64,000 bases of DNA from Aristolochia californica (Eukaryota; Streptophyta; Magnoliopsida; Piperales; Aristolochiaceae). The stretch covers positions 9,509,406 to 9,573,405 of the forward strand of contig JARWKL010000007.1 in assembly GCA_029961685.1 (NCBI GenBank), in the 5' to 3' direction. Positions 1 through 11,890 of this stretch are shown piece after piece. The number at the start of each line of letters is the position of its first letter. Position 1 is the first letter of the stretch. The position numbers were made by a program, and so were the translations under genes. The notes under the pieces are model-generated. The model ran no database searches. It had not been told where the DNA came from and saw only the letters and a program-made list of their open reading frames with translations.

Positions 1-3000
1 TTTTGGAATTATCTCTCTCTACATTTATGCGTTTCCATTTTAGATGTATACTTTTTCCTTAAATCAAAACATGAGTTTTCACTTTTTCATTTATCTCTCG
101 TAAACAAAAAAGATAAGGCAAATAGATTACAACAAAATGAAAATTTTTGAGTTCATGTAGACAAAAATTTTTGAAAAACAACAAATGTTAGCAAAGAAAA
201 TTTATTCACACAGCACAAATGAACACAAAAGTTTTGATATCCAAGTTTGGGAAATTCCACTAGCTCAAACCTGATAGCTTGGAATTTTATAAGAAAGAGG
301 TTTCTAGTTAATCATGCACATGTTCTTAATGTCGATATGCATGCATGAAACATGTTAAAGATGCAGATGACCTATGGATCCTAACCTCATTAAATTCACT
401 AGTTTAGGTACGGTGGGATATTTACCCGAGCCAAACAAGCCATTATTTTGCCCATTTACAAAAAGACAGACCTAACAATCATAGATGATTGTGAAGTGAT
501 TTATTGGTCAATCATGCGTAACAGGCTATATTTTTGTAAGAAATGACTTATGGATTGGGAGTGAACACTCTGCTAAAAATTCCCTGGCCTCCCTCTTTGT
601 TTACCGATGATTGGAAAACCAAATATATAAAAGCTTGAAAGAGTTTATAATCCCTAAATATTACATACACTTTTTGGAGTTATTTCTCTCTACGTTTGTA
701 CATTTCCATTTTAGACATATACTTTTTCTTTAAATCAAAACTTGAGTATTCACCTTTCCCATTATCTCTCGTAAACAAAAAAGTTAAGGCAAACAGATCA
801 TCACAAAATCAAAATTTTAGAGTTTATGTTTGTAAAAAATTTAGAACAACAACAAATGTCAGCAAAGAAAATTTATTCACACACCACAAATGAACACAAA
901 ACTTTTGAAATCCATGTTTGGGAAATTCCACTAGTTCAACCCTGATAGTTTGGAATTTTATAAGAAATAGACTTATAGTTGATCCTGCACTTGGTCTAAA
1001 AATGGATATGCTTCCTTGAAACAAGTTAAAGATGCAGATGACCTATGGATTCAAACCCCATTAAATTCTCAAGTTTTGGAGTGGTGGGATATTTACCCGA
1101 GCCAAACAAGCCATTATTTTGCCTATTTACTAAAAAGTAGACCTAACAATCATTGATGATTTTAAAGTGATTTAGAAGTCAATCATCCATAACGGGCTAT
1201 ATATTTGTAATAAATGACTTATGGATTAGGAGTCAACACTCCGATAAAAATTCCCCCGCCTTCCCTTTTGTTTCACGACAAATCCAAAACCCGATATATA
1301 AAAACTAGAAAGAGTTTACAATCCCTAAAAGTTACAGACACTTTTTAGAATTATCTCTCTCTACATTTGCGCATTTCTATTTTAAATGTATACTTTTTCC
1401 TTAATTCAAAACTTGAGTTTTCACTTTTCCCTTTATCTCTCGTAAAAAAAAAAAAAAGATAAGGCAAAATCATCACAACAAAATGAAAATTTTAGAGTTT
1501 ATGTATGAAAAAATTTTAGAACAACAAAAAATGTAAGCAAATAAAATTTATTCACACACCACAAATGAACAAAAAAATTTTGATAGCCAAGTTTGGGAAA
1601 TTCCACTAGTTTGGGTGGGGTGGGATATTTACGCGAGCCAAACAAGCCATTATTTTTCCCATTTGAAAACAAGCTGATCTAACCATCATAGATGATTGTA
1701 AAGTGATTTATCGGTCAATCATGCGTAATGGGCTATATTTTTGTACGAAAAGACTTACGCATTGGGGGTCAACACTCAGCTAAAAATTACTCCACCTCCC
1801 ACTTTGTTTCCCGACGATTCAAAAACCTGATATATAAAAACTAGAAAGAGTTTACAATCCATAAAAGTTAAAAAAACTTTTTTGAATTATCACCTTCTAG
1901 ATTGGGGCATTTCATATTTAGATGTATACTTTTCCTTAAAAAAAACATGAGTTTTCACTTTTCCCATTATCTCTCGTAAACAAAAGAGATAACGCAAAAA
2001 TATCACAACAAAATAAAAAATTTAGAATTTATGTATGCAAAAAATTTAGATCTACAACAACTGTTAGTAAAGAAAATTAATTCACACACCACAAATGAAC
2101 ACAAAAGTTTTGATATCCATGTTTGGGAAATTCCACTATTTCAACCCTGTTAGCTTGGAAATTTATAAGAAAGAGATTTCTAGTTGATCATGCACATATT
2201 CTAAATGTGGATATGCATGCTTGAAACATGTTAACGATGCAGATGACCTACGAATCCAAACCTCATTAAATTCTCAATTTAGGGTGCGGTGGAATATTTA
2301 CCCGAGCCAAGCAAGCCATTATTTTTCCCATTTACCAAAAAGCTGACCTAACAATCATAGAAGATTGTGAAGTGATTTATCGGTCTATCATGCATAACAT
2401 GCTATATTTTTGTAAGAAATGACTTATGGATTGGAACTCAACACTCAACTAAAAATTCCCCCGCCTCCCCTTAGTTTCCCGACGATTGCAAAGTCTAATA
2501 TAGAAAAACTAGAAAGAATTTACAATCCCTAAAAGTTACACACACTTTTTGGAATTATATCTCTCCACATTTGTGCCTTTCCATGTTAGATGTATACTTT
2601 TTCTTTAATTCAAAACTTGAATATTCACTTTTCTTTTTTTCACTCGTAAACAAAAAAGAAAAGGCAAACAGATCACAACAAAATGAAAATTTTAGAGTTT
2701 AAGTATGCAAAAAACTTTAGAACAACAATAAATGTATGCAAATAAAATTTATTCACACACCACAAATGAACCCAACAGTTTTGATATCCAAGTTTGGAAA
2801 ATTCCTAGATTTCAACCCAGATAGCTTGGAATTTTATCAAAAAGTGATTTCTAGTTGATCCTGCACATGTTCTAAATATGGATATGCATGCTTGAAACAT
2901 GTTAAAGAAGCAGATGACCTACGGATCAAACGTCATTAAATTCTCAAGTTTGGGTGCGGTGGGATATTTACCCGAGCCAAACAAGTCATTATTTTGCCCA

Positions 3001-6000
3001 TTTTACAAAAAAGCTGACCTAACAATCATAGATGATTGTAAAGTAATTTATTAGTAAATCATGTGTAACGGGTTATATTTTTGTAAGAAATGACTTATGG
3101 ATTTGGGGTCAACACTCAGCTAAAAATTCCCCTGCCTCCCCCTTTGTTTCCAGACGATTGGAAATCCTGATATATAATAACTAGAAAGAGTTTACAATCC
3201 CTACTAGTTATAGACACTTTTGGAATTATCTCTCTCTTCATTTGTGCGTTTCCATTTTAGATGTATACTTTTTCTTTAAATCAGAACTTGAGATTTCACT
3301 TTTCCCTTTATCTCTCTTAAACAAAAAAGATAAGGCAAACAGATCACAATAAAATGAAAATTTTAGAGTTTATCTATGCAAAAAAAATTGAATTACAACA
3401 AAGGTAAGTAAAGAAATTTTTTTCACACACCACAATTAAACACAAAAGTTTTGATATCCAAGTTTGGGAAATTCCATTAGTGCAACCCTGATAGCTTGGT
3501 ATTTTATAAGAAAGAGATTTCTAGCTAATCTTGCTCATGTTTTAAATGTGGATAAGCATGCTTGAAACATGTTAAAGATGCAGATTACCTAAGGATCCAA
3601 ACCTCATTAAATTCTCCCGAGCCAAAAAAGCCATTATTTTGCCCAATTACAAAAAAGCTGACCTACCAATAATTGATGAATGTAAAGTGATTCATCGCTC
3701 AATCATGTGTAACGGGAAATATTTTCGTAAGAAATGACATGGATTGGGACTCAACACTCAGCTAAAAATTCACCCGCTTCCCTCTTTGTTTCCCGACAAA
3801 TGCAAAACCTGATATATAAAAAACAGAAAGAGTTTACAATCCCAAAAAGTTACAGACACTTTTGTGAATTATCTCTCTCTACATTTAGCCATTTCCATTT
3901 TAGATGTATACTTTTTCCTTAAATCAAAACATGAGTTTTCACTTTTCCCTTTATCTCTCGTAATCAAAAAAGATCAGGCAAACAGATCACAACAAAATGA
4001 AAATTTTAGAGTTTATGTGTTCAAAAAGTTTATAACAACAACAAATGTAAGCAAACAAAATTTATTCAGACACCACAAATGAACACAAAAGTTTTTATAT
4101 CCAAGTTTGGGAAATTGCACTAGTTCAACCCTGCCAGCTTGGAATTTTATAAGAAAGAGATTTTTAGTAGATCCTGCACATGTTTTAAATGTGGATATGC
4201 ATGCTTGAAACATGTTAAAGATGCAGATGACCTACGGATCCAAACCTCATTAACTTCTCAGGTCTGGTTGTTGTGGGATATTTACCCGAGCCAAAGAAAC
4301 CATTATTTTGCCCATTTACAAAAAAGCTGACCTAAAAAACATAGATGATTGAAATGTGATTTATCGGTCAATGAAGTGTAACGAGTTATATTTTTGTATG
4401 AAATGACTTACAGATTGGGAGTCAACACTTAACTAAAAATTCCCACGCCTCCCCCTTTGTATCCCGACGATTGCAAAACCTGATCTATAAAAACTAGAAA
4501 GAGTTTACAATCCCTAAACGTAACAAACACTTTTTGGAATTATCTCTCTCTACATTTGTGCATTTCCATTTTAGATGTATACTTTTTCTTGAAATCAAAA
4601 CTTGAGTTTTGACTTTTCCCTGTATCTCTCGTAAACAAAAAAGATAAGGAAAACATATCACAACAAAAAGAAAATGTAAGAGTTAATATATGCAAAAATT
4701 ATAGAACAACAAAAAATGTAAGTAAAGAAAATTTATTTACACACCACAAATGAACACAAAAGTTTTGATATCCATGTTTAGCAAATTCCACTAATTCAAC
4801 CCTGATAGCATGGAATTTTATAAGAAAAAGATTTCTAGTTCATCCGGCAAATGTTTTAAATGTGGAAATGCAAGCTTGAAACATATTAAAGATGCAGATG
4901 ACGAACGGATCCAAACCTCATTATATTCTCAAGTTTGGGTGCGATGGGATATTTACCAGAGCCAAACAAGCAATTATTTTGCCCATTTACAAAAATACTG
5001 ACCTAACAATCGTAGATGCTTGTATAGTGATTTATCGGTCAATCATGCGTAACGGGCTATATTTTTGTAAGAAATGACTTAGGGATTTGGAGTCAACACT
5101 CACCTAAAAAATCCCTCGCCTCTCCCTTTGTTTCCCGACGATTGGAAAATCTGATACATAAAAACTAGAAAGAGTTTACAATCCGTAAAAGTTACAGACA
5201 CTTTTTTCAATTATCTCTCTCTACATTTATGCAATTTCATTTTAGATGTATACTTTTTCCTTAAATCAAAACTTGAGTTTTCACTTTTCCCATTACCTCT
5301 CGTAAACAAAAAATATAAGGCAAACATATTACTACAAAATGAAAATTTTAGAGTTTATGATTACAAAAATATTTAGAACAACAACATATGTAAACAAAGA
5401 AAAATTTATTCACACACCACAAATGAACATAAAAATTTTGATATCCAGGTTTGGGAAATTCTACTAGTTCAACCATGATAGCTTGGAATTTTGTAAGAAT
5501 AGATTTCTAGTTGATCCTGCACATGTTTTAAATGTGGATATGCATGCTTGAAACATGTTAAAGATGCAGATGACCTACGGATCAAAGCCTCATTAAATTC
5601 TCAAGTTTGGGTGCGGTGGGATATTTACGGGAGCCCAACAAGCCATTATTTTGCCCATTTACAAAAACGCTAACCTAACAATCATAGATGATTGTAAAGT
5701 GATTTATCGGTCAATCATGCACAACATGCTATATTTTTGTAACAAATGACTTATGGATTGGGAGTGAACAATCAACTAAAAATTCCCCCGCCTCCCCTAT
5801 TGTTACCCGACGATTGCAAAACCTGATATATAAAAACTAGAAAGATTTTACAATCCATAAAATTTACAGAAACTTTTTGGAATTATCTCACTCTACATTT
5901 ATGCACTTCCATTTTAGATGTATACTTTTTCCTTAAATATAAATTTGAGTTTTCACTTTTCCCTTTATGTCTCATAAACGAAAAAAGAAAAGGCAAACAG

Positions 6001-6994
6001 ATCAAAAGAAATAGGAAAATGTTAGAGTTGAAGAGTGAAAAAAATTTAGAACAACAATAAATGTAAGCAAAGAAAATTTATTTACACACAAAAAATGAAC
6101 ACAAAAGTTTTGAAATCCATGTTTGGGAAATTCCACTAGTTCAACCCTCATAGTTTGGAATTTTATAAGAGAGATTTCTAGAGTATCTTGCACATGTTTT
6201 AAATGTGAATATGCATGCTTGAAACATGTTAAAGATGCAGATGACCTACGGATCCAAACCTCATTAAATTCTCAAGTTTGGGTGTGGTGGCATATTTACC
6301 CGAGCCAAACAAGCCATTATTTTGCCCATTTACAAAAAAGCTGACCTAACAATCATAGATAATTGTAAAGTGATTTATCGGTCAATCATGCGTAATAGGC
6401 CATATTTTTGTAGCAAATGACTTACGGATTGGGAGCCAACACTCAGCTAAAAATTCCCCCGCCTCCCCCTTTGTTTCCGGACGATTGCAAAACCTAATAT
6501 ATAAAAACTAGAAAGAGTTTACAATCCCTAAAAGGTATAGTTACTTTTGGATTCATCTCTCTCTACATTTGTGCATTTCCATTTAGATGTATACTTTTTT
6601 CTTGAACCAAAACATGAGTTTTCACTATTCCCTTTATATCTCGAAACAAAAAACATATGGCAAACATATCACAACAAAAAGAAAATTTTAGAGTTTATGT
6701 ATGCAAAAAATTTAGAACAACGACAAATGTATACAAAGAAAATTTATTCACACACCACAAATGAACACAAAAGTTTTGATATCCAAGTTAGGGAAATTCG
6801 ACTAGTTCAACCCAGATAGCTTGGAATTTTATAAGAAAGAGATTTCTAGTTGATCCTTCACATGTTTTGAATGTGGATATGCATGCTTAAAACACGTTAA
6901 AGGTGCAGATGACCTACAGACCCAAACCTCATTAAAATCTAATGTTTGGGTGGGGTAGGATATTTACTGAAGCCAAAAAACCATTATTTTGCCC
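1..6994. repeat. Satellite array, block 1 (~665-bp monomers)
   Basis: This stretch holds head-to-tail monomers of a satellite and no gene. Using the recurring TTGGAATTATCTCTCTC anchor, monomers start near 3, 674, 1345, 1882, 2549, 3220, 3862, 4534, 5207, 5877 and 6547. Recurrent landmarks in each monomer, in order, are the anchor, AAAATTTTAGAGTTTATG, CACACACCACAAATGAAC, GGGAAATTCCACTAG, GATGCAGATGACCTACGG, CATTATTTTGCCC, the near-palindrome ACAATCATAGATGATTGT, and GATATATAAAAACTAG. The 1345 monomer is short because about 170 bp is missing near 1606-1616, and the 3220 monomer lacks about 28 bp near 3612. The block up to about 4500 re-aligns with 20170-24690, and the rest with 37450-39898. The last monomer is interrupted at 6994 by the virus copy. 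Confidence 0.95.
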
Positions 6995-7072
6995 GAATAC
7001 GGACACAAAGGAGGGCAGTGGGAACACAACGAGTCTCTAGCAAACTCTGACAGCGGAATATTGATACCAAAA
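6995..7072 (-). repeat. Terminal direct repeat, 3' viral end, copy 1
   Basis: This 78-bp sequence starts GAATACGGACAC and ends GATACCAAAA on the plus strand, and it matches 14660-14737 with only a few differences. In the viral sense it lies at the 3' end. It stops a few bases short of where the primer site would follow in a circular genome. It is far shorter than a retrotransposon LTR and does not begin with TG and end with CA. Confidence 0.85.
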
Positions 7073-7639
7073 GCACTATTGCTATGATATCAACGACACA
7101 AAGTCTCTAATAGATTTGCACACACAGTGGAAGAGAACCTAGGGATGAGGGCAGCGGAACTGGAATCCTAGGGGAACTAGAATCCTAGGGATTTCTATTT
7201 ACACACTGGCTACAGGCAGCGGAAAACATTGATGACTCACACAATACTATTCCTACAGTTACATTTTGTCACTCCTATCATTTTACTATCATATCACTCC
7301 TGCTTCCTACCACATGTCACTGCTCTGTACTCGTTTATGTCTATTTCATAGCTATCTAATAGGCCCAACATGACTTCTACTGCTACTTAGAACTTCTTCG
7401 GGGTTTGACCCTATTCCTGCCAGCTTACCACCAAGTGGGCAATTCCGTCGATGCGGTCCTCACGGTCTCCAGAGGGCCCCAAGCCGTTCCTATTAACCGT
7501 TGCGGCTCCATGGCTGCTTCAGCAGGGTAGAGCACATCTCTATTTCATTTTCTACCTCGGAGCGTAGCCGAATAATTCCAAGTCTCTAGCTTCTATCCTA
7601 TTTGGCACTATTTCGATACTATTTCTTTTTTACGAGTGA

Positions 7640-7808
7640 ACAGTAAACATGAATAGTAACCATGAATAGTAAAAATGAATAGTAACTTTGGAACAGTAAA
7701 AACAGACACTATGGAGATCATATATATAGATGTGGAATATGAACAGTAATAACAACAACTGTGGAGATCATATTTATATATGCGGAACATGATCAGTAAT
7801 AACAAATA
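7640..7808 (-). repeat. Short tandem repeats in the viral leader, copy 1
   Basis: On the plus strand, GAACAGTAA or GAATAGTAA recurs five times between 7640 and 7700 with a spacing of about 12-15 bp. Next comes an imperfect 51-bp tandem duplication: unit 1 at 7708-7758 and unit 2 at 7759-7808. Each unit has TGGAGATCATAT, an AT-rich run, GTGGAA or GCGGAAC, and CAGTAATAACAA. Copy 2 carries the same structure at about 40517-40710, with one extra short unit. Function is unknown. Confidence 0.7.
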
Positions 7809-7939
7809 CTGTATGAATCACAAGATTACAAACATGCGGAAAATATAAAAAACATTGTTCAAAACAAGATAAAATAACTAAATACATACCCTTAAAAAAG
7901 GGAAAAGAAAAACTACTTAGCTACATAACTCCCAAAGTT

Positions 7940-7961
7940 ACCGACCATGGCACCGGTCGGT
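7940..7961 (-). other. Hairpin-forming inverted repeat in the viral leader, copy 1
   Basis: ACCGACC at 7940-7946 is the exact reverse complement of GGTCGGT at 7955-7961, with an 8-nt loop that includes an ATG in the viral sense. It is part of a segment of about 72 bp that is absent from copy 2, where the sequence skips from ACATACC to CTCTTTTC near 40788. Confidence 0.45.
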
Positions 7962-8124
7962 TCCCTCTTTTCTACTCAGCCATTACGGCTGTTAAGCACA
8001 TACCGTGCTTGAGGAACTTGCCGGAGAATGATTGCCGGAAATCGCCTTTTCTTTGAATGCTAATGCTTCTTCAAGTTTCGAGTCTCTCCAATTTCGAATG
8101 TCTCAACCTCTTGAGGAGCGTCGA

Positions 8125-8131
8125 ATTTATA
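8125..8131 (-). promoter_or_regulatory. TATA box of the viral genomic promoter, copy 1
   Basis: TATAAAT on the minus strand lies about 315 bp downstream of the ORF4 stop and upstream of the long leader, which is where the pregenomic-RNA promoter sits in caulimovirids. Copy 2 keeps it at 40948-40954. The transcription start is inferred to be near 8095; no initiator motif was relied on. Confidence 0.6.
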
Positions 8132-8287
8132 GTTGAAGATCTTTCATGTCTTCCAATTTTTACCCTTGATTGAAAGGTGTGTTTTTAAATACAAAGGGTA
8201 ACTTTTGTCTTTTTGGCGTGTCATTTTTGCCCTTGCATTATTACCTTTCGGCACTGAAAGCAGGGGTAGAAATAACTTTTCTGCGTG

Positions 8288-8307
8288 TGACATCATGATG
8301 ATGACGT
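8288..8307 (-). promoter_or_regulatory. as-1-like paired TGAC motifs upstream of the viral TATA box, copy 1
   Basis: TGACATCA at 8288 and TGACGT at 8302 (plus-strand reading) start 14 bp apart, about 160-180 bp upstream of the TATA box in viral orientation. The as-1 element of the CaMV 35S promoter is a pair of TGACG motifs that binds TGA-class bZIP factors. The spacing here is 2 bp longer and the first motif is degenerate, so this is a resemblance only. A further TGACGT is at 8428-8433; in copy 2 that one has become TGATGT. Confidence 0.4.
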
Positions 8308-8445
8308 GCAGGAATCTTTTTTTAGCCATCATTGTTGACTTGGTGTAGCCGTCATTGATGACATTTGTGGCCGCCTTTGCTGACTTTGATTTTGTCGTGG
8401 GCCTTATCGGCTACTGCCTAGTCTGCTGACGTGGCTGCTGACTGC

Positions 8446-9921
8446 TCATTCGGACAGCTGCCTTTCTGTGCACAATTTACAAGTATGCTCCTTCGGAAAA
8501 GTCTTCTGGGCCATCTGGCAGAAGCTTTCCTTTGTTGTTTTGCTGAAGGGGATATTTCCTCCGAGGAGTTTCTTTAGCGTAGCTTCGAGATTGGTCTGGA
8601 CCGATGTCGGAGTCTCTTTATAGCTTTTCGAGACAATCGTTAGTGGGACGGAGGTCTTGTAGACAAAGCTTCTCTTTTTCTGAATCAACTGTTGTATGAG
8701 CTGTATCAGGTTCTTGAGCCCACAGATACGCCTGGTTGGCCAGACTGCTTCTGGGCAAGGCTTGGCTTTTGGAACATGTCTGGGATCATATTCCATATTT
8801 GCGTCACCTTCTTTGATGCCTTCAAGTATCATGACAGAAATGCTTGGAAACATCTTTGTGTCAATATTAATTTCAGCAATACAGGAAACAAAATGAAGTC
8901 AAATTCCTTTACTCTTTGTTATGGAGATGAAACTTTTGCAAGCTTCCATAATTTCCTTTGGCATTTTCGCCAACACTGATAAGTCAGTGGAGTGAAGTAC
9001 CATCTATTTTATGAATCCATATGCATAAAGCATGGAGGCATATTTTGAGTCTATTTCATGACTCAGCTTCACTTGATTCCAACTGTTGCTGGGCTCAGTG
9101 GTGAAGAAGGGAGTGTTCATCCCTTGTCCAATTTGTTCATTCCATCTCTGGAATTGAACAGTATGATCGGATTCGATCTTTGAACGAACGTTGTCCACCT
9201 TTTCAGGGCGTAGCGAGGGTTCCTCATACATAATGTCCAAAAGTTTTAAAGGTTTAAATTTCTTTAAAAACTCAAACTCATTAAAACTAGTTTTATCTGG
9301 TTTATTTAGGCTTTTCAACCTTGTAAACTCAGATGGGGCAACCAATTTTGTCTTGAATGATTTCTCATTACTAGACAAGTCCGTTTCCATCAGGGATGGA
9401 TCCGTTAAGACTTCCTTTTCAGCTCGAGACTGACAGGTAGAAGTCCCTGATTCCGATTTCAACGAAGTCGTTAAGGTTTCCTTTCCAGCTCTAGACTGGC
9501 AGGTAGAATTCCCTGATTCCCCTATCTTCAGAGAAGATTGGGTTATGAATTCCTTCTCATGCCTGGCATGATCGGTAGAAATCCCGGGTCGACCTGTGTT
9601 GATCAAAACACTAAAGTCATCCGTTTGCTGATTAGCTAACGTTGTGGCTTCCTTTTCTCTCGATAGAGATCCGGTAGAAGTCCCGGAGGAGCTTGGCATT
9701 TCATGCCGTTGAGTGAGTTCTTTTAACTCTTCGGTTAATTCTTTAACCTTGAGTTGTAAGACTTCTCCACTTAACCCGTAACGGGCACAATTCTCAAGTA
9801 TGTCTCCTCGTTCTGAAAGAACTAAAAGACTATCGAATAGTGACTGTAGGGTTGAGAGCAATACCGTGAGTGTGGCAATTGCTGCTGCTAGGTCCGTCAG
9901 GGTGCTTCTGAGTGGATCCAT
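8446..9921 (-). pseudogene. Viral ORF4, unrecognised 491-codon frame downstream of Pol, copy 1
   Basis: This frame follows the Pol stop codon by one base (TAA, A, ATG), so 9921 is the natural start; an upstream in-frame ATG at 9999 would overlap Pol. The N-terminal 70 residues are rich in Leu, Thr and Ser, and a Glu/Lys/Leu stretch (LTEELKELTQ) suggests a coiled coil. A middle section of about 130 residues is Ser/Thr/Glu-rich and low in complexity, with repeated STCQSRA-type units. The C-terminal half is more globular (for example LSHEIDSKYASMLYAYGFIK) and ends with HTCKLC. I do not recognise the family. By position it corresponds to ORF VI of caulimoviruses or ORF4 of the tungro bacilliform virus, but I see no viroplasmin motif in it. 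The frame holds at least two stops, at 9004-9006 and in the codon after SKGI near 8900; copy 2 has CAG and CGA there. Confidence 0.7.
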
Positions 9922-9922
9922 T

Positions 9923-11890
9923 TTACCTGTCTGTAACACAAGAAAATTCTCGAGTAAGAGTATCAGGTAAATAGTTTTTATCTCCTTTATTGCGTTCAAC
10001 AGTAAAAGAGAATTGAAAGAACCATTGCTGCCAATGGAGTAGTCTACCGTGACAAAGTGAATCTTCTAAATTTCTTGTCATAAAATCGAAAAAAAAATTT
10101 CAGTCAGTTCTTACCTGAAATTCTTTGGGAGCGAGATAAATATAAAACTTTTTTATCCCATTCTTTACTGCTAAAATTTCTTCTTCATAAGAATGATAGT
10201 TTGTTTCAACAGATGAAAATGTTCCTGGTGTATATTTGCATATTCTTTCAGAATCATTGATTTTGCATTTTAGGACTGCTGCCCAAGTGTGATCAGAGGC
10301 GTCAGTTTCTAAAATCAGTTTTGCATCTGGATCGGGTAGAGTTAACACCGGGAGGTGTTTCATCATTTGTTTGATCCGGATTACTTCTAGACTATCAGTG
10401 GGTGTCCATTCCCATTTGACGTCTTTCTTTAGTTTTTTTTGAAAGGGTTTCCTAATTTCTGCTAAATTCTTTAGAAATTGTTCAACATATGTTAGGCATC
10501 CTAAGAAATGTTGAAGTTGTTTTATATCTTCAATTTCATTCGGAAAAGCAGCTAGTTTTTCCAGAATATGATTTTGAAGAATGATTTCTCCTTTTGAGAT
10601 GTTTAGACCTAAGAAATCTATCTTGGTTTTAAACAACTCTAATTTCTTTTTGCTAAGTGCTATCCCAGCATTTTTTAAGGCATTTAAGACCTTAAATAAT
10701 TCCTCTTTATGTTGATCCTTGGTTTCTGAAAAGACTAGGATGTCATCAACATAAACTAAGCAAAATTTAATGAATGGTTTGAGGATATCATCCATTCTTC
10801 TTTGAAATATGTTGGGTGCTTGTTTTAACCCAAAGGGCATTACAAGCCACTCATAATGTCCTAAAGGACAACTGAATGCAGTAATGGGAATAACTCTTTC
10901 GGTTAGACGAATTTGCCAAAACCCGGATTTGCAATCAAATTTAGAAAACCATTGTTTTCCTCTTATGGCAGCTATTAATCTTTCTTTGTTAGGAAGATAG
11001 TAGCCATCCATTTTTGTGGCTTCATTAACCTTTTTATAGTTAATGACCATTCTAGCTTTTCCTCTTTTTATCTATGCATGATTCCGTACCAGGAAAGCAG
11101 GAGATGTATGTGGAGAATAACTTGCATGGATTAAACTTTGAGCTAGCAAGTCATTTATCTGTGTTGAGAATTCTTCAACATCAGAAGGAGTGTAAACCAT
11201 AGGTTTTTCTCGGATTTCTTTTTCAGGATCAAGAAGTTCGGGGTCAGCATATGGTTTTTGTTTATGCCACCATTCTAAGGGTTTCTCAGAACAAGTGGAT
11301 TCTTGAAGTTGCTGAACTTCAGATTCACAGGACTCAGCAAGGAGCAGAGTTTCTATGGGAGGAATCTCATCACCACGCTTGCTGCGTTTTTTGAAGACCT
11401 GATGGAGGACAGCTCCATTGCCAGAAATGGCATAGGCGTCAGTGGGTTTTACTGCGTAAACAAATACAGCAGTATTATCGATTTCACGTCAAGTGCGACA
11501 TCGAAGTTTATAGTAGGCTGGTGTTTGCTCTACAGGGGCATGAAACATGAGTCATTCATTTCCTAGGACTAAATCTGGTCCTGAGTTTATGTTTGATCCT
11601 AAACTAATGAGTTTTGGAATCATAAAATTTTCACGTCCAATGTCGAGATGAATGTTTTGGGCTTCTGTAGGAAGAGATATATTTTCTCCTGAGCCAACAG
11701 CTACTTGAAGGGGTACTTCAAGTGTTTTCCATAGATCTGTGGGAAGTAGATTTTGTCTGGCTAGGCAATATGAACTTCCCGTATCTACGAGAGCATGTAT
11801 ATGGAATTTGATATATCCAGGTAGTTTAAGCATGACCGTGATATAAGAATTTCCAGATGCTACATGCTCTGCGTTTATGCGGATTCTTAT
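9923..11890 (-). pseudogene. Viral Pol: aspartic protease, reverse transcriptase, RNase H, copy 1
   Basis: The frame is 656 codons with no net indel. In caulimovirids this polyprotein matures the viral proteins and copies pregenomic RNA into DNA. Protease: HALVDTGSSYCLA, with the catalytic DTGS at 11774-11785. Reverse transcriptase: VINYKKVNEAT, FSKFDCKSGFWQI, MPFGLKQAPNIFQRRM and the catalytic YVDD at 10742-10753. Connection: FLGLNISKGEI and KQLQHFLG. RNase H: LETDASDHTWAAVLK near 10279-10320, and a C-terminal KGDKNYL-TLTREF section. No integrase follows. The start overlapped the coat-protein stop as ATGA, as copy 2 shows, but here it reads ATAA. Stops lie at 11552-11554, just past the protease (near 11483), in the reverse transcriptase N-terminus (near 11078) and inside RNase H at 10100-10102. 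The frame ends with TAA one base before ORF4. Confidence 0.93.

Larger units (their letters stand above)
7073..8124 (-). other. Viral leader / large intergenic region, copy 1
   Basis: This is non-coding viral sequence between the predicted promoter and the terminal repeat. If transcription starts about 30 bp past the TATA box, near 8095, the RNA leader to the primer site would be about 1.1 kb, rather long for the family. It contains a 17-bp tandem duplication at 7156-7189, a cluster of GAATAGTAA or GAACAGTAA units at 7640-7700, a 51-bp tandem repeat at 7708-7808, and a small hairpin at 7940-7961. Short AUG-started frames are present, as is normal for caulimovirid leaders. No AATAAA was found on the viral strand in this stretch, so I mark no poly(A) site. 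Confidence 0.6.

Noticed and set aside
4139..4330. Recurrent plus-strand frame of about 63 codons with CTCFKCGYACLKH, resembling a zinc knuckle
   Set aside because: The spacing does not fit CX2CX4HX4C, it recurs only because the satellite recurs, and many monomers break it. I treat it as a shadow of the repeat.
7600..7810. Plant host minisatellite independent of the virus
   Set aside because: The AGTAA and 51-bp repeats are inside the viral leader in both copies and move with it, so they belong to the virus.
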